From HK-STAS-PATE-2 sp046350895 (lineage in GTDB: Bacteria > Patescibacteriota > Patescibacteriia > 2-12-FULL-60-25), in the NCBI GenBank assembly GCA_046350895.1, contig JAXLZL010000002.1, positions 62,001 to 126,000 on the forward strand: DNA of 64,000 nt, written 5' to 3'. The notes beneath the pieces are model-generated. The model made no database searches and had not been told where the DNA came from. It saw only the letters and a list, made by a program, of their open reading frames with translations. Within the stretch, counting starts at the first letter, position 1. Every line of letters starts with the position of its first letter. Shown one piece after another: positions 46,269 through 55,732 of this stretch. A program made the translations under genes and the position numbers.

Positions 46269-46401
46269 TCGTTGCCGAAATCAAGCAACAGTACAACCAA
46301 TCACCTCTCAACTGACGTCTGACGGAATCGTCGGGGTATTTTTGTTATGAAAAAGAACCCGCTCGCCAGAATCGGGAGCGGGAACAGTTTGGCCGAAAGG
46401 C

Positions 46402-46539
46402 TCAACTTGCAACAAGCTGGGTCGGAATGAAATGCTTTCGACGAAGCTCGAGCAAACGAACGACGCGTAAGTCAGCACTCTGCTGGCTTTTCAAAAACTT
46501 CTTCACCGTGAGAGATAGATTTACCTTTTCGCCATACAT
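46402..46539 (-). CDS. Small orphan protein, 45 residues
   Basis: On the minus strand ATG 46539 overlaps an upstream stop as TGATG. The product ends in a basic helix (VRLLELRRKHFIPTQLVAS). An upstream frame (46539 to about 46650) ends VEMLDEHPVKDVIAGMITE and seems to be another short gene with an indel. No family. Confidence 0.35.
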   Translation of the reverse strand: MYGEKVNLSLTVKKFLKSQQSADLRVVRLLELRRKHFIPTQLVAS

Positions 46540-46683
46540 CACTCTGTAATCATGCCCGCAATAACATCCTTAACAGGGTGTTCATCGAGCATTTCAACGC
46601 GAGCACGGTAGACAGGTCGTTGACCAGCTGCAGAAGTCGACTGCGATCCGTCACCCCTTGCACTACATCCTTTGAAATCTTGT

Positions 46684-46980
46684 TACTCGCGGTTAATGAC
46701 CTTGAAGGCAAAAATGGGGACTTTATGGATCAGCCATTGAACGAAGTCCAAATTCAATCAAAGCGAGGTGAGCGAGGTCCCGATCATGATCGTGTTGCCG
46801 TTTATATTGCGAGATGAGCGCTTTGGCGCTCTCTTCGCACATGTTTGGCATTTCTGAAATGATTCCTTCTGCCAGTGACAGCAAGTCACCTTCGAGCGTG
46901 AGCCAACCACTGTACTGATCAACATGTTCTTTGCTCGATATTGAGCAAAGGCGCTTTCCATTTTGCCGTCCGTCTGACAT
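46684..46980 (-). CDS. Orphan protein, about 98 residues, one frameshift
   Basis: ATG 46980 has GGAGGG seven bases upstream on the minus strand. The frame gives EGDLLSLAEGIISEMPNMCE and ISQYKRQHDHDRDLAHLALI. After one indel near 46755 it runs on as DFVQWLIHKVPIFAFKVINR to a stop at 46684. Soluble, helical, no family. Confidence 0.45.
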
Positions 46981-47094
46981 GTGCAAACCCTCCAAAGGTC
47001 GCTCCCTTTACGGGAGGCAGCACTATGCCATGGCAATAGAATATCGTCAACCGTAGGGCTGTCCTAAGCCGCCCAGGCATGGCACAGTACCGCT

Positions 47095-47783
47095 ATGAAT
47101 GTGCCGCAGGTCTCGATCATCATCCCCGCCTACAAATGGAGGGCGGACGCCTTCGTGACACCGTCCTTGCCCTGCAAAACGCCTTTGACCAACGGGGTGT
47201 CGGCGCCGAGATTCTCGTAGTCGACGACGGTTCAACTGATGATACCGCCGCCATTGCCGGCGCTGCTATAAACGGGACGCGCTGCATCAGGCACCGCTCA
47301 AACCTCGGCAAAGGCGCTGCCATCAAAACAGGCTTTCACCATGCCCAAGGCGAATGGGTCGTGATGTCAGACGCTGATCTCTCGGTACCGGCCGCGAACA
47401 AATCGCCGCGGGATTTTTTATCGCTCGCGTTGCAGACATGCTTCGTGGATCGTCTGCGCAGCCATGCCGACAGCAAGATCATCGCCCAACCGGCCTACCG
47501 CCAATTTATCTGGCAAACTCTACAATGCCATTTTGCGTTCATTAACCAGACTCCCCTATCGCGATACGCAATGCGGTTATAAATGGATGAAGCGTGACAC
47601 GCTACTTCCTATCATCAACCGCGTGCAAGCCAATGGCTGAGTTGACGCGAACTCGCCGCTCGGACTCATCGCGAACAACTCACCATTCGAGAAATACCGG
47701 TAACCTGGAAGAACGGCCAGGGCAGCAAGGTGCGACTTTCTCAAGCATTTGCAACGGCTTTAGAGCTTTTACGTCTCAAATAG
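47095..47783 (+). pseudogene. Family 2 glycosyltransferase (dolichyl-phosphate sugar synthase type), several indels
   Basis: Transfers a sugar from a nucleotide donor, probably to a polyprenyl phosphate. ATG 47095 gives VPQVSIIIPAY. After an indel it reads GAEILVVDDGSTDDTAAIA with the donor-binding Asp pair, then GKGAAIKTGFHHAQGEWVVM and SDADLSVP (DxD). YRDTQCGYKWM and a C-terminal EIPVTWKNGQGSKVRL follow in yet other frames, to TAG 47783. About 230 codons, the normal size. At least four indels. Confidence 0.75.
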
Positions 47784-47784
47784 A

Positions 47785-47819
47785 AACGCCCGCCACTCGA
47801 GTCATGAGTGCGGGCGTTC
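47785..47819. terminator. Bidirectional terminator
   Basis: AACGCCCGC-CACTC...GAGTG-CGGGCGTT between the glycosyltransferase and the minus-strand pair. Confidence 0.7.
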
Positions 47820-47839
47820 ATTGTTGGGCGTGATGCCCA

Positions 47840-48154
47840 TCAGAGCAGAGATGAGCGCGGAGGCCGCGACGACGGCAGCACCGTACGCATGTCGATACGT
47901 TCGATGATGTCATCGATATCGGGACGTTCTAGGCGAAGGATGGAGCCTTTGAGATTGGCGATGGCCATGGCCATGGCCCGTGACGAGGCGTCCTCGGGAG
48001 CATCGCTCAGAAACTCCGTACGAAGCGGTCTCAAGTCATAGCGGTCGAGCACCTCGAGGATCTGGCGGCGCGTTTGCGCGACGGCCAAACTCGACGTGGT
48101 GCTCAGGGTATCGTCAGGTTGGGTTTGCTCGTCTTTGACGGTTTGATCAGTCAT
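47840..48154 (-). CDS. Orphan protein, 104 residues, second gene of a pair
   Basis: ATG 48154 with GAGGG upstream. The start overlaps the end of the upstream gene by eight bases. Acidic N-terminus, helical core (TRRQILEVLDRYDLRPLRTE, MAMAIANLKGSILRLERPD). Soluble. No family recognised. Confidence 0.6.
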   Translation of the reverse strand: MTDQTVKDEQTQPDDTLSTTSSLAVAQTRRQILEVLDRYDLRPLRTEFLSDAPEDASSRAMAMAIANLKGSILRLERPDIDDIIERIDMRTVLPSSRPPRSSLL

Positions 48155-48443
48155 GGTTGTCCCTCTGTTGGTTAGCCGCGGCGATAAAGTCGCCGGCACT
48201 AAGTCCGTAGTGAATCCCCTCGCGCAGCAGATCATATTGAAACCGAATGCGCTTCATCGAATCACCTGTCTGAGCTTGGCCGAGTGAGCAATAGGCGTCA
48301 ATGAGACATTTTTTGACGCCCTCGACGCAGCACTCCCCTAAAGCAAAATCCTTCTGCAAAAAAACACTGATCTCTTTCATGAGTCTTGTGAATCCTTGGT
48401 CGGGACCCTGAGTGGCAAGAACCTCATTAGAAACCACGTGCAT
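48147..48443 (-). CDS. Orphan protein, 98 residues, first gene of a pair
   Basis: ATG 48443 preceded by GGAGGGG. Contains a CCVEGVKKC Cys cluster and an aromatic helix (RIRFQYDLLREGIHYGLS). A promoter lies at 48494-48522. Co-transcribed with the gene at 47840. No family. Confidence 0.6.
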   Translation of the reverse strand: MHVVSNEVLATQGPDQGFTRLMKEISVFLQKDFALGECCVEGVKKCLIDAYCSLGQAQTGDSMKRIRFQYDLLREGIHYGLSAGDFIAAANQQRDNHD

Positions 48444-48493
48444 AACCCCTCCGAGCTAAGGTGCGCCTGCCAGTAATCTGGGCAAGGATCGGC

Positions 48494-48522
48494 ATTATTA
48501 TCCTATTATTGATGGTTGTCAA
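48494..48522 (-). promoter_or_regulatory. Promoter of the minus-strand orphan pair
   Basis: Minus strand TTGACA (48522-48517), 17 bases, AATAAT (48499-48494). Confidence 0.65.
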
Positions 48523-48577
48523 GACAGAAAATGATCATTATTTTGGCTAAAATTAGCTAAAATTTGGTATTATCCAC

Positions 48578-48740
48578 TTGACGTTAGCCGCATTTCTTGT
48601 TAGTTTTATTCTCGTTGAACGCTTTTCGTCTCTCATTGAACTCACTCAATGGGGGACGAAAGTCGTGACAACCGCGAACAACTGAATAGGACAACTGCTC
48701 TTTTCTTTTTTGCTGGCTGGACGATTCTGAATACAATTTT
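48578..48740 (+). promoter_or_regulatory. RNase J promoter and structured leader
   Basis: TTGACG (48578-48583), 17 bases, TAGTTT (48601-48606). The leader of about 128 bases is the longest of any recognised gene here. It holds a hairpin, CTTTTCGTC...CATTGA with TCAATG...GACGAAAG, at about 48622-48663. Self-control of RNase J through this hairpin is an inference. Confidence 0.55.
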
Positions 48741-50768
48741 ATGGAACAAACCAATAACCCGGGTTCGGGCGCTCCTGCGTCACCAACCCCTGCTTCTGGC
48801 GGCGCACCGCGCCCCCAGCAGCCTCGTGGCCCGTTTAACGGCCCACGCCCTGGCGGCCCTCGCCCACCGTTCAAACCTCGTGGCGGCGCCAACTACAATA
48901 CGCGCGATAGCTTGAAACAAGGCTTCGCCAAAGAAGAAAAATATCGCGGTCATGGTACCAGCGACAAAAACGAAGTGAAGCGCGGTAACCGCCGTCGCGG
49001 TCCTTTGAGCATGATCCAGCCTCTGCCACGCATGGGCGCGTTCAAGCACAATCCGCAGCGCAAAACCGGTTCAGATACCGACACCCTCCAAGTCGAAGGC
49101 GCACGCCTCAAGGTCGTCGTCGTTGGCGGTAACGAAGAAATCGGCCGCAACTGCACCCTTCTTGAATACGGCGAAGACATTATCATCATTGACCTTGGCC
49201 TTCAGTTTCCTGACGACGACATGCCGGGCGTTGATTACATCATCCCGAACTTGTCATATCTCAAAGGAAAAGAAAAAAATGTTCGCGGCGTGATCATCAC
49301 CCATGGCCACTATGACCATATCGGTGGCGTGCCACATATCGTCCCAATGCTCGGCAATCCGCCGGTATTCGCAACCGATCTTACCTGCGGCATCATCGCC
49401 AAGCGCCAAGAAGACCACAAAGACAAACCTCGCTTGAACCTCTTCTCGGTCACATCTGACGATGTACTCCAGCTCGGTGCGTTCAAGGTCGAATTCTTTG
49501 GCGTTGCCCACTCGGTCCCATCTTCACTTGGCGTCATCGTGAACACACCGGCCGGCATCATCGTTCACACGGGTGACTTCAAGCTCGAAGAAGGCCCTGG
49601 CGCACAATCAAAACAGGACACCGAAAAGATCAAAGCGCTCGGTGAACGCAATGTTCTCGCCCTCATGTGTGACTCGACCAATGCTTCAAAGCCTGGCCGC
49701 CAAATGCCTGAAATCGAGATCCAGCACAATATCGACGAGATCATCAAAAACGCCAAAGGCCGCATCATTATCGGTACGTTTGCCTCGATGATTGCCCGCG
49801 TGCAACAGATCATCAAAGCCTGTGAACGCAGCGGCCGCAAAGTCGCCATCGAAGGCTTCTCAATGAAGTCGAATGTCATGATCGCGCAACAGCTCGGTTA
49901 TATGGACATCGGCAAGACGACCTTGATCGACAGCCGCGACATCGACAAATATCCACGCGAAAAAACCGCCGTCATCTGTACCGGTGCCCAAGGCGAAGAA
50001 CGCGCCGCGCTCATGCGCATCGCCAACCACGAACACCAGAACATCAACTTGATGGCCGGCGATACCGTGGTCTTCTCTTCATCGATCATCCCTGGCAACG
50101 AACGCTCCGTTCAGCGCGTGAAGGACACCCTTTGCCGCGAAGGCGCCGAAGTCGTCCACTACAAAATGATGGACGTGCACGCTGGTGGCCATGCCCAGCA
50201 AGACGACCTTGTCGAAATGCATGCCATGATCAAGCCGAAGTACTTGATCCCGATCGAAGGCCATTACTCGTTCTTGGTCGACCACGCCAAGGTCGCGACC
50301 TCGCATGGCTTCAACCCAAAGAACATCTTCATTGCCGACAATGGCCAAGTGATGGAGTTCGACAACCAGGGCAATGGCATGTTGACCAACAAAAAGATCG
50401 ATACGGGCTACGTGTTCGTTGACGGTCTCGGCGTCGGCAATACCAACCAGATCGTGCTTCGTGACCGCCAACACCTCGCCGGCGACGGCGTCGTGATCAT
50501 GGTCGCCGTCATCGACGGCCGCACCGGCAATCTCGAAGCCATGCCAGACATCATCGCCCGCGGTTTTGTCTTCATGAAAGAGATGCAAGACCTTATCGGC
50601 CAAAGCCGCGCTAAGGCTGCCGCCATCGTCAAAGCCACCACCGAAAAGAGCAAAGGCCAAACCGACATGTCGCTCTTGAAGGACAAATTGCGCGATGAAA
50701 TGGGCGAATTCTTGTACGTCAAAACCCAGCTTCGCCCGATGATCATCCCGGTCATCATCGAAGTGTAG
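48741..50768 (+). CDS. rnj: Ribonuclease J
   Basis: 5'-to-3' exo- and endoribonuclease of the metallo-beta-lactamase/beta-CASP group; main mRNA decay and rRNA maturation enzyme in bacteria that lack RNase E. 675 residues. A Gly/Pro/Arg-rich disordered N-terminus of about 115 residues precedes GGNEEIGRNCTLLEYGEDI and the metal motif ITHGHYDHIGG, then HTGDFKLE and the beta-CASP loop with SSIIPGNE and HAGGHAQQDDL. The N-terminal extension, rich in RP repeats, is longer than in Bacillus and may bind RNA. Confidence 0.95.
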   Translation: MEQTNNPGSGAPASPTPASGGAPRPQQPRGPFNGPRPGGPRPPFKPRGGANYNTRDSLKQGFAKEEKYRGHGTSDKNEVKRGNRRRGPLSMIQPLPRMGAFKHNPQRKTGSDTDTLQVEGARLKVVVVGGNEEIGRNCTLLEYGEDIIIIDLGLQFPDDDMPGVDYIIPNLSYLKGKEKNVRGVIITHGHYDHIGGVPHIVPMLGNPPVFATDLTCGIIAKRQEDHKDKPRLNLFSVTSDDVLQLGAFKVEFFGVAHSVPSSLGVIVNTPAGIIVHTGDFKLEEGPGAQSKQDTEKIKALGERNVLALMCDSTNASKPGRQMPEIEIQHNIDEIIKNAKGRIIIGTFASMIARVQQIIKACERSGRKVAIEGFSMKSNVMIAQQLGYMDIGKTTLIDSRDIDKYPREKTAVICTGAQGEERAALMRIANHEHQNINLMAGDTVVFSSSIIPGNERSVQRVKDTLCREGAEVVHYKMMDVHAGGHAQQDDLVEMHAMIKPKYLIPIEGHYSFLVDHAKVATSHGFNPKNIFIADNGQVMEFDNQGNGMLTNKKIDTGYVFVDGLGVGNTNQIVLRDRQHLAGDGVVIMVAVIDGRTGNLEAMPDIIARGFVFMKEMQDLIGQSRAKAAAIVKATTEKSKGQTDMSLLKDKLRDEMGEFLYVKTQLRPMIIPVIIEV

Positions 50769-50779
50769 CCCTTCCCCAT

Positions 50780-50808
50780 ACCCCTTCCCGCATTCGGGAA
50801 GGGGTTTT
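50780..50808 (+). terminator. Terminator of the RNase J gene
   Basis: ACCCCTTCCCGCATTCGGG-AAGGGGTTTT. Compare 23262. Confidence 0.8.
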
Positions 50809-50845
50809 GGTTTACTTTTACTTGTCTTTCAGGTAGTTTTACGAC

Positions 50846-51856
50846 ATGAAAGAGATGCTTTTTTCGGGTGTAAAACCGACCTCCATCCCAACTTTGGGTA
50901 ACTATATTGGCGCCCTCAAGCAGTGGACCAAGCTACAGCACGAATACCCGTCGATCTTTTGCATCGTCGACTCACATGCCATCACGGTGCCGCAAGATCC
51001 AAAAGAATTGCGCCGTCTCACCATGGACATTGCCGCAACCTATCTTGCCGTCGGCCTCGACCCTAAACGCACGACCATGTTCATCCAGAGCGAAGTCTCA
51101 GAGCATGCTGAGCTCGCTTGGATCTTGAGTTGCTCAACGCGCATGGGCGAACTCTCACGAATGACCCAATTCAAAGACAAATCACAAAAAGAGGGCGCTG
51201 ATGGCGCGGGTGTTGGCCTCTTTACCTATCCGGTTTTGATGGCTGCCGATATCTTGCTTTACGACACCACGGTTGTGCCGGTTGGCGAAGACCAAGTGCA
51301 GCACGTAGAGCTCACGCGTGACATCGCTCAACGCTTCAACTCAACCTATGACGCTGATGCGTTTTACGAACAAACTTTCGTATTGCCAAAGGTACTGATT
51401 CAAGAGCATGGCGCACGCATCATGAGCCTGCAGGACCCGCTCAAAAAAATGAGCAAGAGCGATGAATCAAAAATCGGTACCATTTTGTTGGACGATGATG
51501 CCGAAACCATCACCAAAAAAATCATGAAGGCCGTGACGGACGCCGACAGCCTCGTGAAATACGATCCTGAAACCAAACCGGCCATTTCAAACCTGATGGT
51601 GATCCACCACCACATGACCGGCAAAACCATGGATGAAATTGAAACAGAGTTTGCCGGCAAAGGCTACGGTGATTTTAAAAAAGCTGTGGCTGAAGGCGTG
51701 GTCAACCACCTCGCGCCCATCACCAAGCGCATCCACGAATTGCGCGCTGACCCGAGTGAATTGAACAAGATCCTTGATGAGGGCGCGGCAAAAGCCCGTG
51801 AGATTGCCAAAGCAAAACTCGACCAGGTAAAAAAGAAAGTCGGCCTTGGCCGCTAA
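50846..51856 (+). CDS. trpS: Tryptophanyl-tRNA synthetase
   Basis: 336 residues. Class I motifs: PTLGNYIGAL (the HIGH-like site) near residue 16 and KMSKSDES for ATP. GEDQVQHVELTRDIAQRF is typical for TrpRS, and DSHAIT is the usual D-x-H-A-x-T-V segment. TTTACT (50811-50816), 17 bases, TAGTTT (50834-50839), then six bases to the ATG: a clear leaderless start. Confidence 0.97.
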   Translation: MKEMLFSGVKPTSIPTLGNYIGALKQWTKLQHEYPSIFCIVDSHAITVPQDPKELRRLTMDIAATYLAVGLDPKRTTMFIQSEVSEHAELAWILSCSTRMGELSRMTQFKDKSQKEGADGAGVGLFTYPVLMAADILLYDTTVVPVGEDQVQHVELTRDIAQRFNSTYDADAFYEQTFVLPKVLIQEHGARIMSLQDPLKKMSKSDESKIGTILLDDDAETITKKIMKAVTDADSLVKYDPETKPAISNLMVIHHHMTGKTMDEIETEFAGKGYGDFKKAVAEGVVNHLAPITKRIHELRADPSELNKILDEGAAKAREIAKAKLDQVKKKVGLGR

Positions 51857-51897
51857 AAACAAAAGCCCCGTACCAGATTAGTACGGGGTTTGTTTTT
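51857..51897. terminator. Bidirectional terminator
   Basis: AAACAAAAGCCCCGTAC...GTACGGGGTTTGTTTTT between convergent trpS and helicase genes. Confidence 0.8.
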
Positions 51898-53647
51898 AGG
51901 TGAGCAAGGATTTCAGCGTATTGGGCTTGATCTTGGTCACCAAGCAGAGCATATTTTCTGTTTTACCAACCAGGTCCGATGTCAGGTCCCAGGGCAGTCC
52001 GACGACCGCGCCACGACCACGAACAACCGAACTGCGGTGCAATTCGCGGATGATACCATCACCGCAATGATAACTCTGTTCTTTTCTGCTTTTGAGATAG
52101 TAGACGTAATTTCTCAAGCCCGCCGCAATGGAGGCGATGAGATCATCACGCGTACCGATCGTTTCTTTGAACTCGAGCATTTGCGGCAAGACCTTGGCCA
52201 TATGCTCATAGACATCGATGGCGACATTGAGCGAACTGTGACGGAGGTCGCAGTTCGCAAGATTTTCGCCCCGATAGACCTCGAGCTGGGCCAGCAGGTC
52301 AGATTCTCGCTCTTTCTTGCCTTCGTCCACCGAATAGCCGCTCTTGTCCTTGTAAAATCTTTGGACAATGCCGCCCGCTTCGAAGATGGCGACGATGGCC
52401 ATCATATCCTTCAGTACACCGCGCTGCTCGGCTTCGAGCAACATGCAGCCACCTTCGGCAGATACGGGCAATGCGGCGACACGTTGGCCTTTTTTGGTTA
52501 CCTTGCCCGTCTTGGTCAAACAACCAAGCGAGCGCAGCGATGTCTTGGCCAACTTCAGAACCTCCTTAGGAGGTTGGTTGAGGAAGCTCAGATCTTCGGC
52601 AGCATCGATACCCTGCCAAGCGAGACGCAAGACCAATTGGTCGAGACGCGTACGCAAGATTTCGGGCATCGGATATTCATCACGAACGGCTATGTTCGGA
52701 GCATGACTGATGAAGATGCCGGGCTTGGTGCGTCCAACGCGCCCCGCTCGCTGTTCTTCAGTTGCAAGTGAAATGACGCGCTGATGGAGCCCAGCCACTC
52801 CACCATACAATTCGACTCTATTCTCAAGCCCTGAATCGATAACAACATCAATATCATCGATGGTGATGGATGTCTGGGCCATGGGCGTGGCGATGATGCA
52901 CTTTGGCACACTGTAATTCGCCAAACAGCGAAGTTGCTCCACGGACTCCATTTGTGCATGCAGGGGCAAAACCACCGCATCCACCCGAAAACTCTCGTAA
53001 AGCTGCTTCGCCAATGTTCTGATCTCTGCCTTGCCTGGCACAAAAACAAGGACGTTCAAGCCCCTTGCCAAGCAATCGGCCGCATCGTGAGCAATGGAGA
53101 TACCAGGCTCTTGGCGAGTGACCCCGAATGAGCGGCCTTCGCAAACGATCACCGGAGCATCATCGAAATATTGCGACAAGCGCGGCGCATCGATCGTTGC
53201 ACTCATGATGATGAGCTTGAAACTCGCGTTTTTATCGATAGCCCGCTTCGCCATCGCGGTCATAACCTCGGTATTGATGCCATCTTCATGCTTCTCATCA
53301 AGAAGCAAGGCATCGAAGGTATTCTGACCCATGAGCTGGCGCATGAAGGCCAAGCCATCGGTAGCGACAAGACAACGGGTATCCTGGCTATAATTCTTGT
53401 CCTTGCGGGTACTTAGGCCAATAAGGCCACCCAGACGAGTTTCTGTCTCTTTGGCGATCCTGGCAGCCACAGCGTTCGCCGCAAAGCGGCGCGGCTGGGT
53501 GAGAATCATGCTATACCCCTCATCGAGCAGGTATTGAGGGATCTGGGTCGTCTTACCACTCCCCGTTGGGGACGTGATGATGGTGACCTGGTTGGCGTTC
53601 ACGGTCTTTACGATCCGTTCACGGTATTTTGCGATGGGAAGGTGCAA
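51896..53647 (-). CDS. DExH-box helicase related to HrpA/HrpB
   Basis: 583 residues. Walker A SPTGSGKTTQIPQYLLDEGY, motif II LLLDEKHEDG (DEKH where DEAH is usual), motif III SAT, and motif VI EEQRAGRVGRTKPG; then a helicase-associated 2-like region. Shorter than E. coli HrpA/HrpB. Start: no ATG fits, but TTG 53647 has AGGAGG six bases upstream, so I take TTG as the start. RNA remodelling is the usual role of the group. Confidence 0.85.
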   Translation of the reverse strand: MHLPIAKYRERIVKTVNANQVTIITSPTGSGKTTQIPQYLLDEGYSMILTQPRRFAANAVAARIAKETETRLGGLIGLSTRKDKNYSQDTRCLVATDGLAFMRQLMGQNTFDALLLDEKHEDGINTEVMTAMAKRAIDKNASFKLIIMSATIDAPRLSQYFDDAPVIVCEGRSFGVTRQEPGISIAHDAADCLARGLNVLVFVPGKAEIRTLAKQLYESFRVDAVVLPLHAQMESVEQLRCLANYSVPKCIIATPMAQTSITIDDIDVVIDSGLENRVELYGGVAGLHQRVISLATEEQRAGRVGRTKPGIFISHAPNIAVRDEYPMPEILRTRLDQLVLRLAWQGIDAAEDLSFLNQPPKEVLKLAKTSLRSLGCLTKTGKVTKKGQRVAALPVSAEGGCMLLEAEQRGVLKDMMAIVAIFEAGGIVQRFYKDKSGYSVDEGKKERESDLLAQLEVYRGENLANCDLRHSSLNVAIDVYEHMAKVLPQMLEFKETIGTRDDLIASIAAGLRNYVYYLKSRKEQSYHCGDGIIRELHRSSVVRGRGAVVGLPWDLTSDLVGKTENMLCLVTKIKPNTLKSLLT

Positions 53648-53715
53648 AAGAACCTCCTAGATCCCGTCGTGGGACGGGCCCAGCTCATCGTTTTTGGAGG
53701 CTTTTGTCAATCAGA

Positions 53716-55701
53716 TTATTTGGTCATCCGAACAAAGGTGCCGTCCCAATCAGTTTGGGGCGGATTTGCCTCGTATTCGGTACAACGCTCAAAAAAGAGC
53801 TTAGCCACAACATCATCAGCAAAACGCGACGAGTAGGCGGCAAAGAGATTTTTTGCTTCAGTACAATCGCGGGCATAGTATTGGCGAAGAGCATCGGCAA
53901 ACAAGGTAACGGATTCTTTTTGCGCGTTGGTGGCTTGGTCCATTTGGCCGAGCACTTCAAAAATTTTCACAGGTTCGGTTTTGCCTTTGACGGCCACTTG
54001 GTCGAGTTCGCGCACGATGAATTGGCCACCGATGTCTTCAAGGACGTTTTTGGTGATGATGATTTCGGTACCGTAGGTTTTGCACAAACTCTCGGTGCGC
54101 GAGGCGAGGTTCACGCTGTCACCGATCACCGTATAGTCATGGCGCAACGAAGAACCGATATTACCGACCACCATCTCACCCGAGTTCAAGCCGATACCGA
54201 CGCGCAACTGCAAACCGTTTGGAAACATTTTATGTTCATTCATTTCATGCAGGCGCTGCTTCATTTTTAAGGCGCAGCGCACGGCACGGGCCGCATGGTC
54301 TTCTTGCGGCATCGGGGCATTCCAGAACGCCATGACGGCGTCACCGATATACTTGTCAAGAACGCCGCCTTCGGCGAAAACGATTTTTGTCATCTCTTCG
54401 AGATAGCTATTGAGCACATCGACGAGTTGTTCAGGAGTGAGGCCTTCAGAGAGCGAGGTGAATCCGCGCAAGTCAGAAAAGAGCACGGTCATGCGGCGGC
54501 GTTCTCCACCCAAACGGATTTTGGAAGTGTCCTTCATCAAGGCTTCGACCACGCTTGGCGAGACATAGCGACTAAAAATTTGTTTGATTTCTTTTTTCTC
54601 TTGTTCAGAGGTGACGAAACGATACACCGAAGCACCCATATACGCAGCAATCATGGCAATCATCGGCCACAAGAGGCCAAGTAAGATGCCTTTATCAAAA
54701 AGCACGAAGCCAGCAACCGCATAACCAGCGATCGCCAATAACAGCACCAATACGCTGTAACGCGGACGTAAAAGATATGCGGCAAAACCCACAAGTAAAA
54801 CCGCCAATAGGGTGCTTAACGCGACCGCAATGGATGACGCATCCTTCAGCCAGTGGCGTGTGAGCAAGGTATCAGCGATCGATGCATGGATCTCGACGCC
54901 GCTCATAGGCGAGCCCGCCGAGGTTGGCACCAATTGCTCATCATGCAAATCACGAGCGGTAGCACCGACAAAGACAATACTCCCCTTTACCGATTCAAGG
55001 CTTGCCGAACCTTGCAGGATATCGGCTGCCGAAATGCGGCGCACCGTGCCAGGACGGCCAGGATAATTGATAATCAAACGGCCCAAGCCATCAGTTGGGG
55101 TCTCGGTAACGGTTGGCAAAAGACCGGCTAAACGCAGGAGCTTCAGCGGCAAAACTTCACGCACCTGCAGAACGCGTCTTTTTCAGATACGCCCAATGGC
55201 AAACGGCAGAAAGCTGTCACCATCTAATGGTAAATTCGTAAAACCCGAAGCGGCGGCCGAACCAAGGATAGACGCCAATGGTTGTACGGCTTGGCCGCGT
55301 TGCACATAGGCGCCATTGTTCACGACCATATCAGACAATTCGATCCGGCAACCACGACATTGCCGGCACGCTTGATAGCGTCGGCCAACTCTTGGTCGTT
55401 TGCCTGGTTGGACGGTTCAGGAAAATTCACGTCGACCGCGATCACCTTGGCGCCGGCATCAGAAAGACGGCGGATCAACTCAGCATGCACCGAACGGTCC
55501 CAAGGCCAGCGGCCGATACGCGACAATGACGCATCATCGATGGCGACTGATCATGAGACGCTGGTCGACAGTACGGTCCAAAAAGGCCATATCTGAAAGG
55601 CGCGAGATTGCCGGATGAAAAAGCCCCAGGGCATCGGCACCAAAGGCGACCACCGCACAGGCAACGAGCATGCCGGCTAACGGCACAAAACGTTGTTTCA
55701 T
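53716..55701 (-). CDS. CHASE2-domain adenylate/guanylate cyclase, N-terminal indels
   Basis: A receptor-type class III nucleotide cyclase of about 660 residues. Signal anchor at the start (ATG 55701), an extracytoplasmic CHASE2 sensor (GAKVIAVDVNFPEPSNQAND, then DGLGRLIINYPG and GVEIHASIADTLL), three transmembrane helices, then the cyclase domain: VLFSDLRGFT and DKYIGDAVMAFWNAP with the two metal Asp, and IGLNSGEMVVGNIG. The region 55150-55560 has at least three indels. TTGACA at 55739-55734 lies upstream on the minus strand. cAMP targets are not visible. Confidence 0.88.
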
Positions 55702-55732
55702 GCACGTATGGTCAGACGAAATGGGCCGTTTG

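Noticed and set aside
41960..48500. A prophage or insertion sequence in the disrupted region
   Set aside because: No integrase, transposase, inverted terminal repeats or phage structural genes were seen; only the tRNA-end duplication supports insertion.
51890..52771. 293-codon plus frame inside the DExH helicase
   Set aside because: The minus strand encodes all helicase motifs there; the plus frame begins in the terminator.
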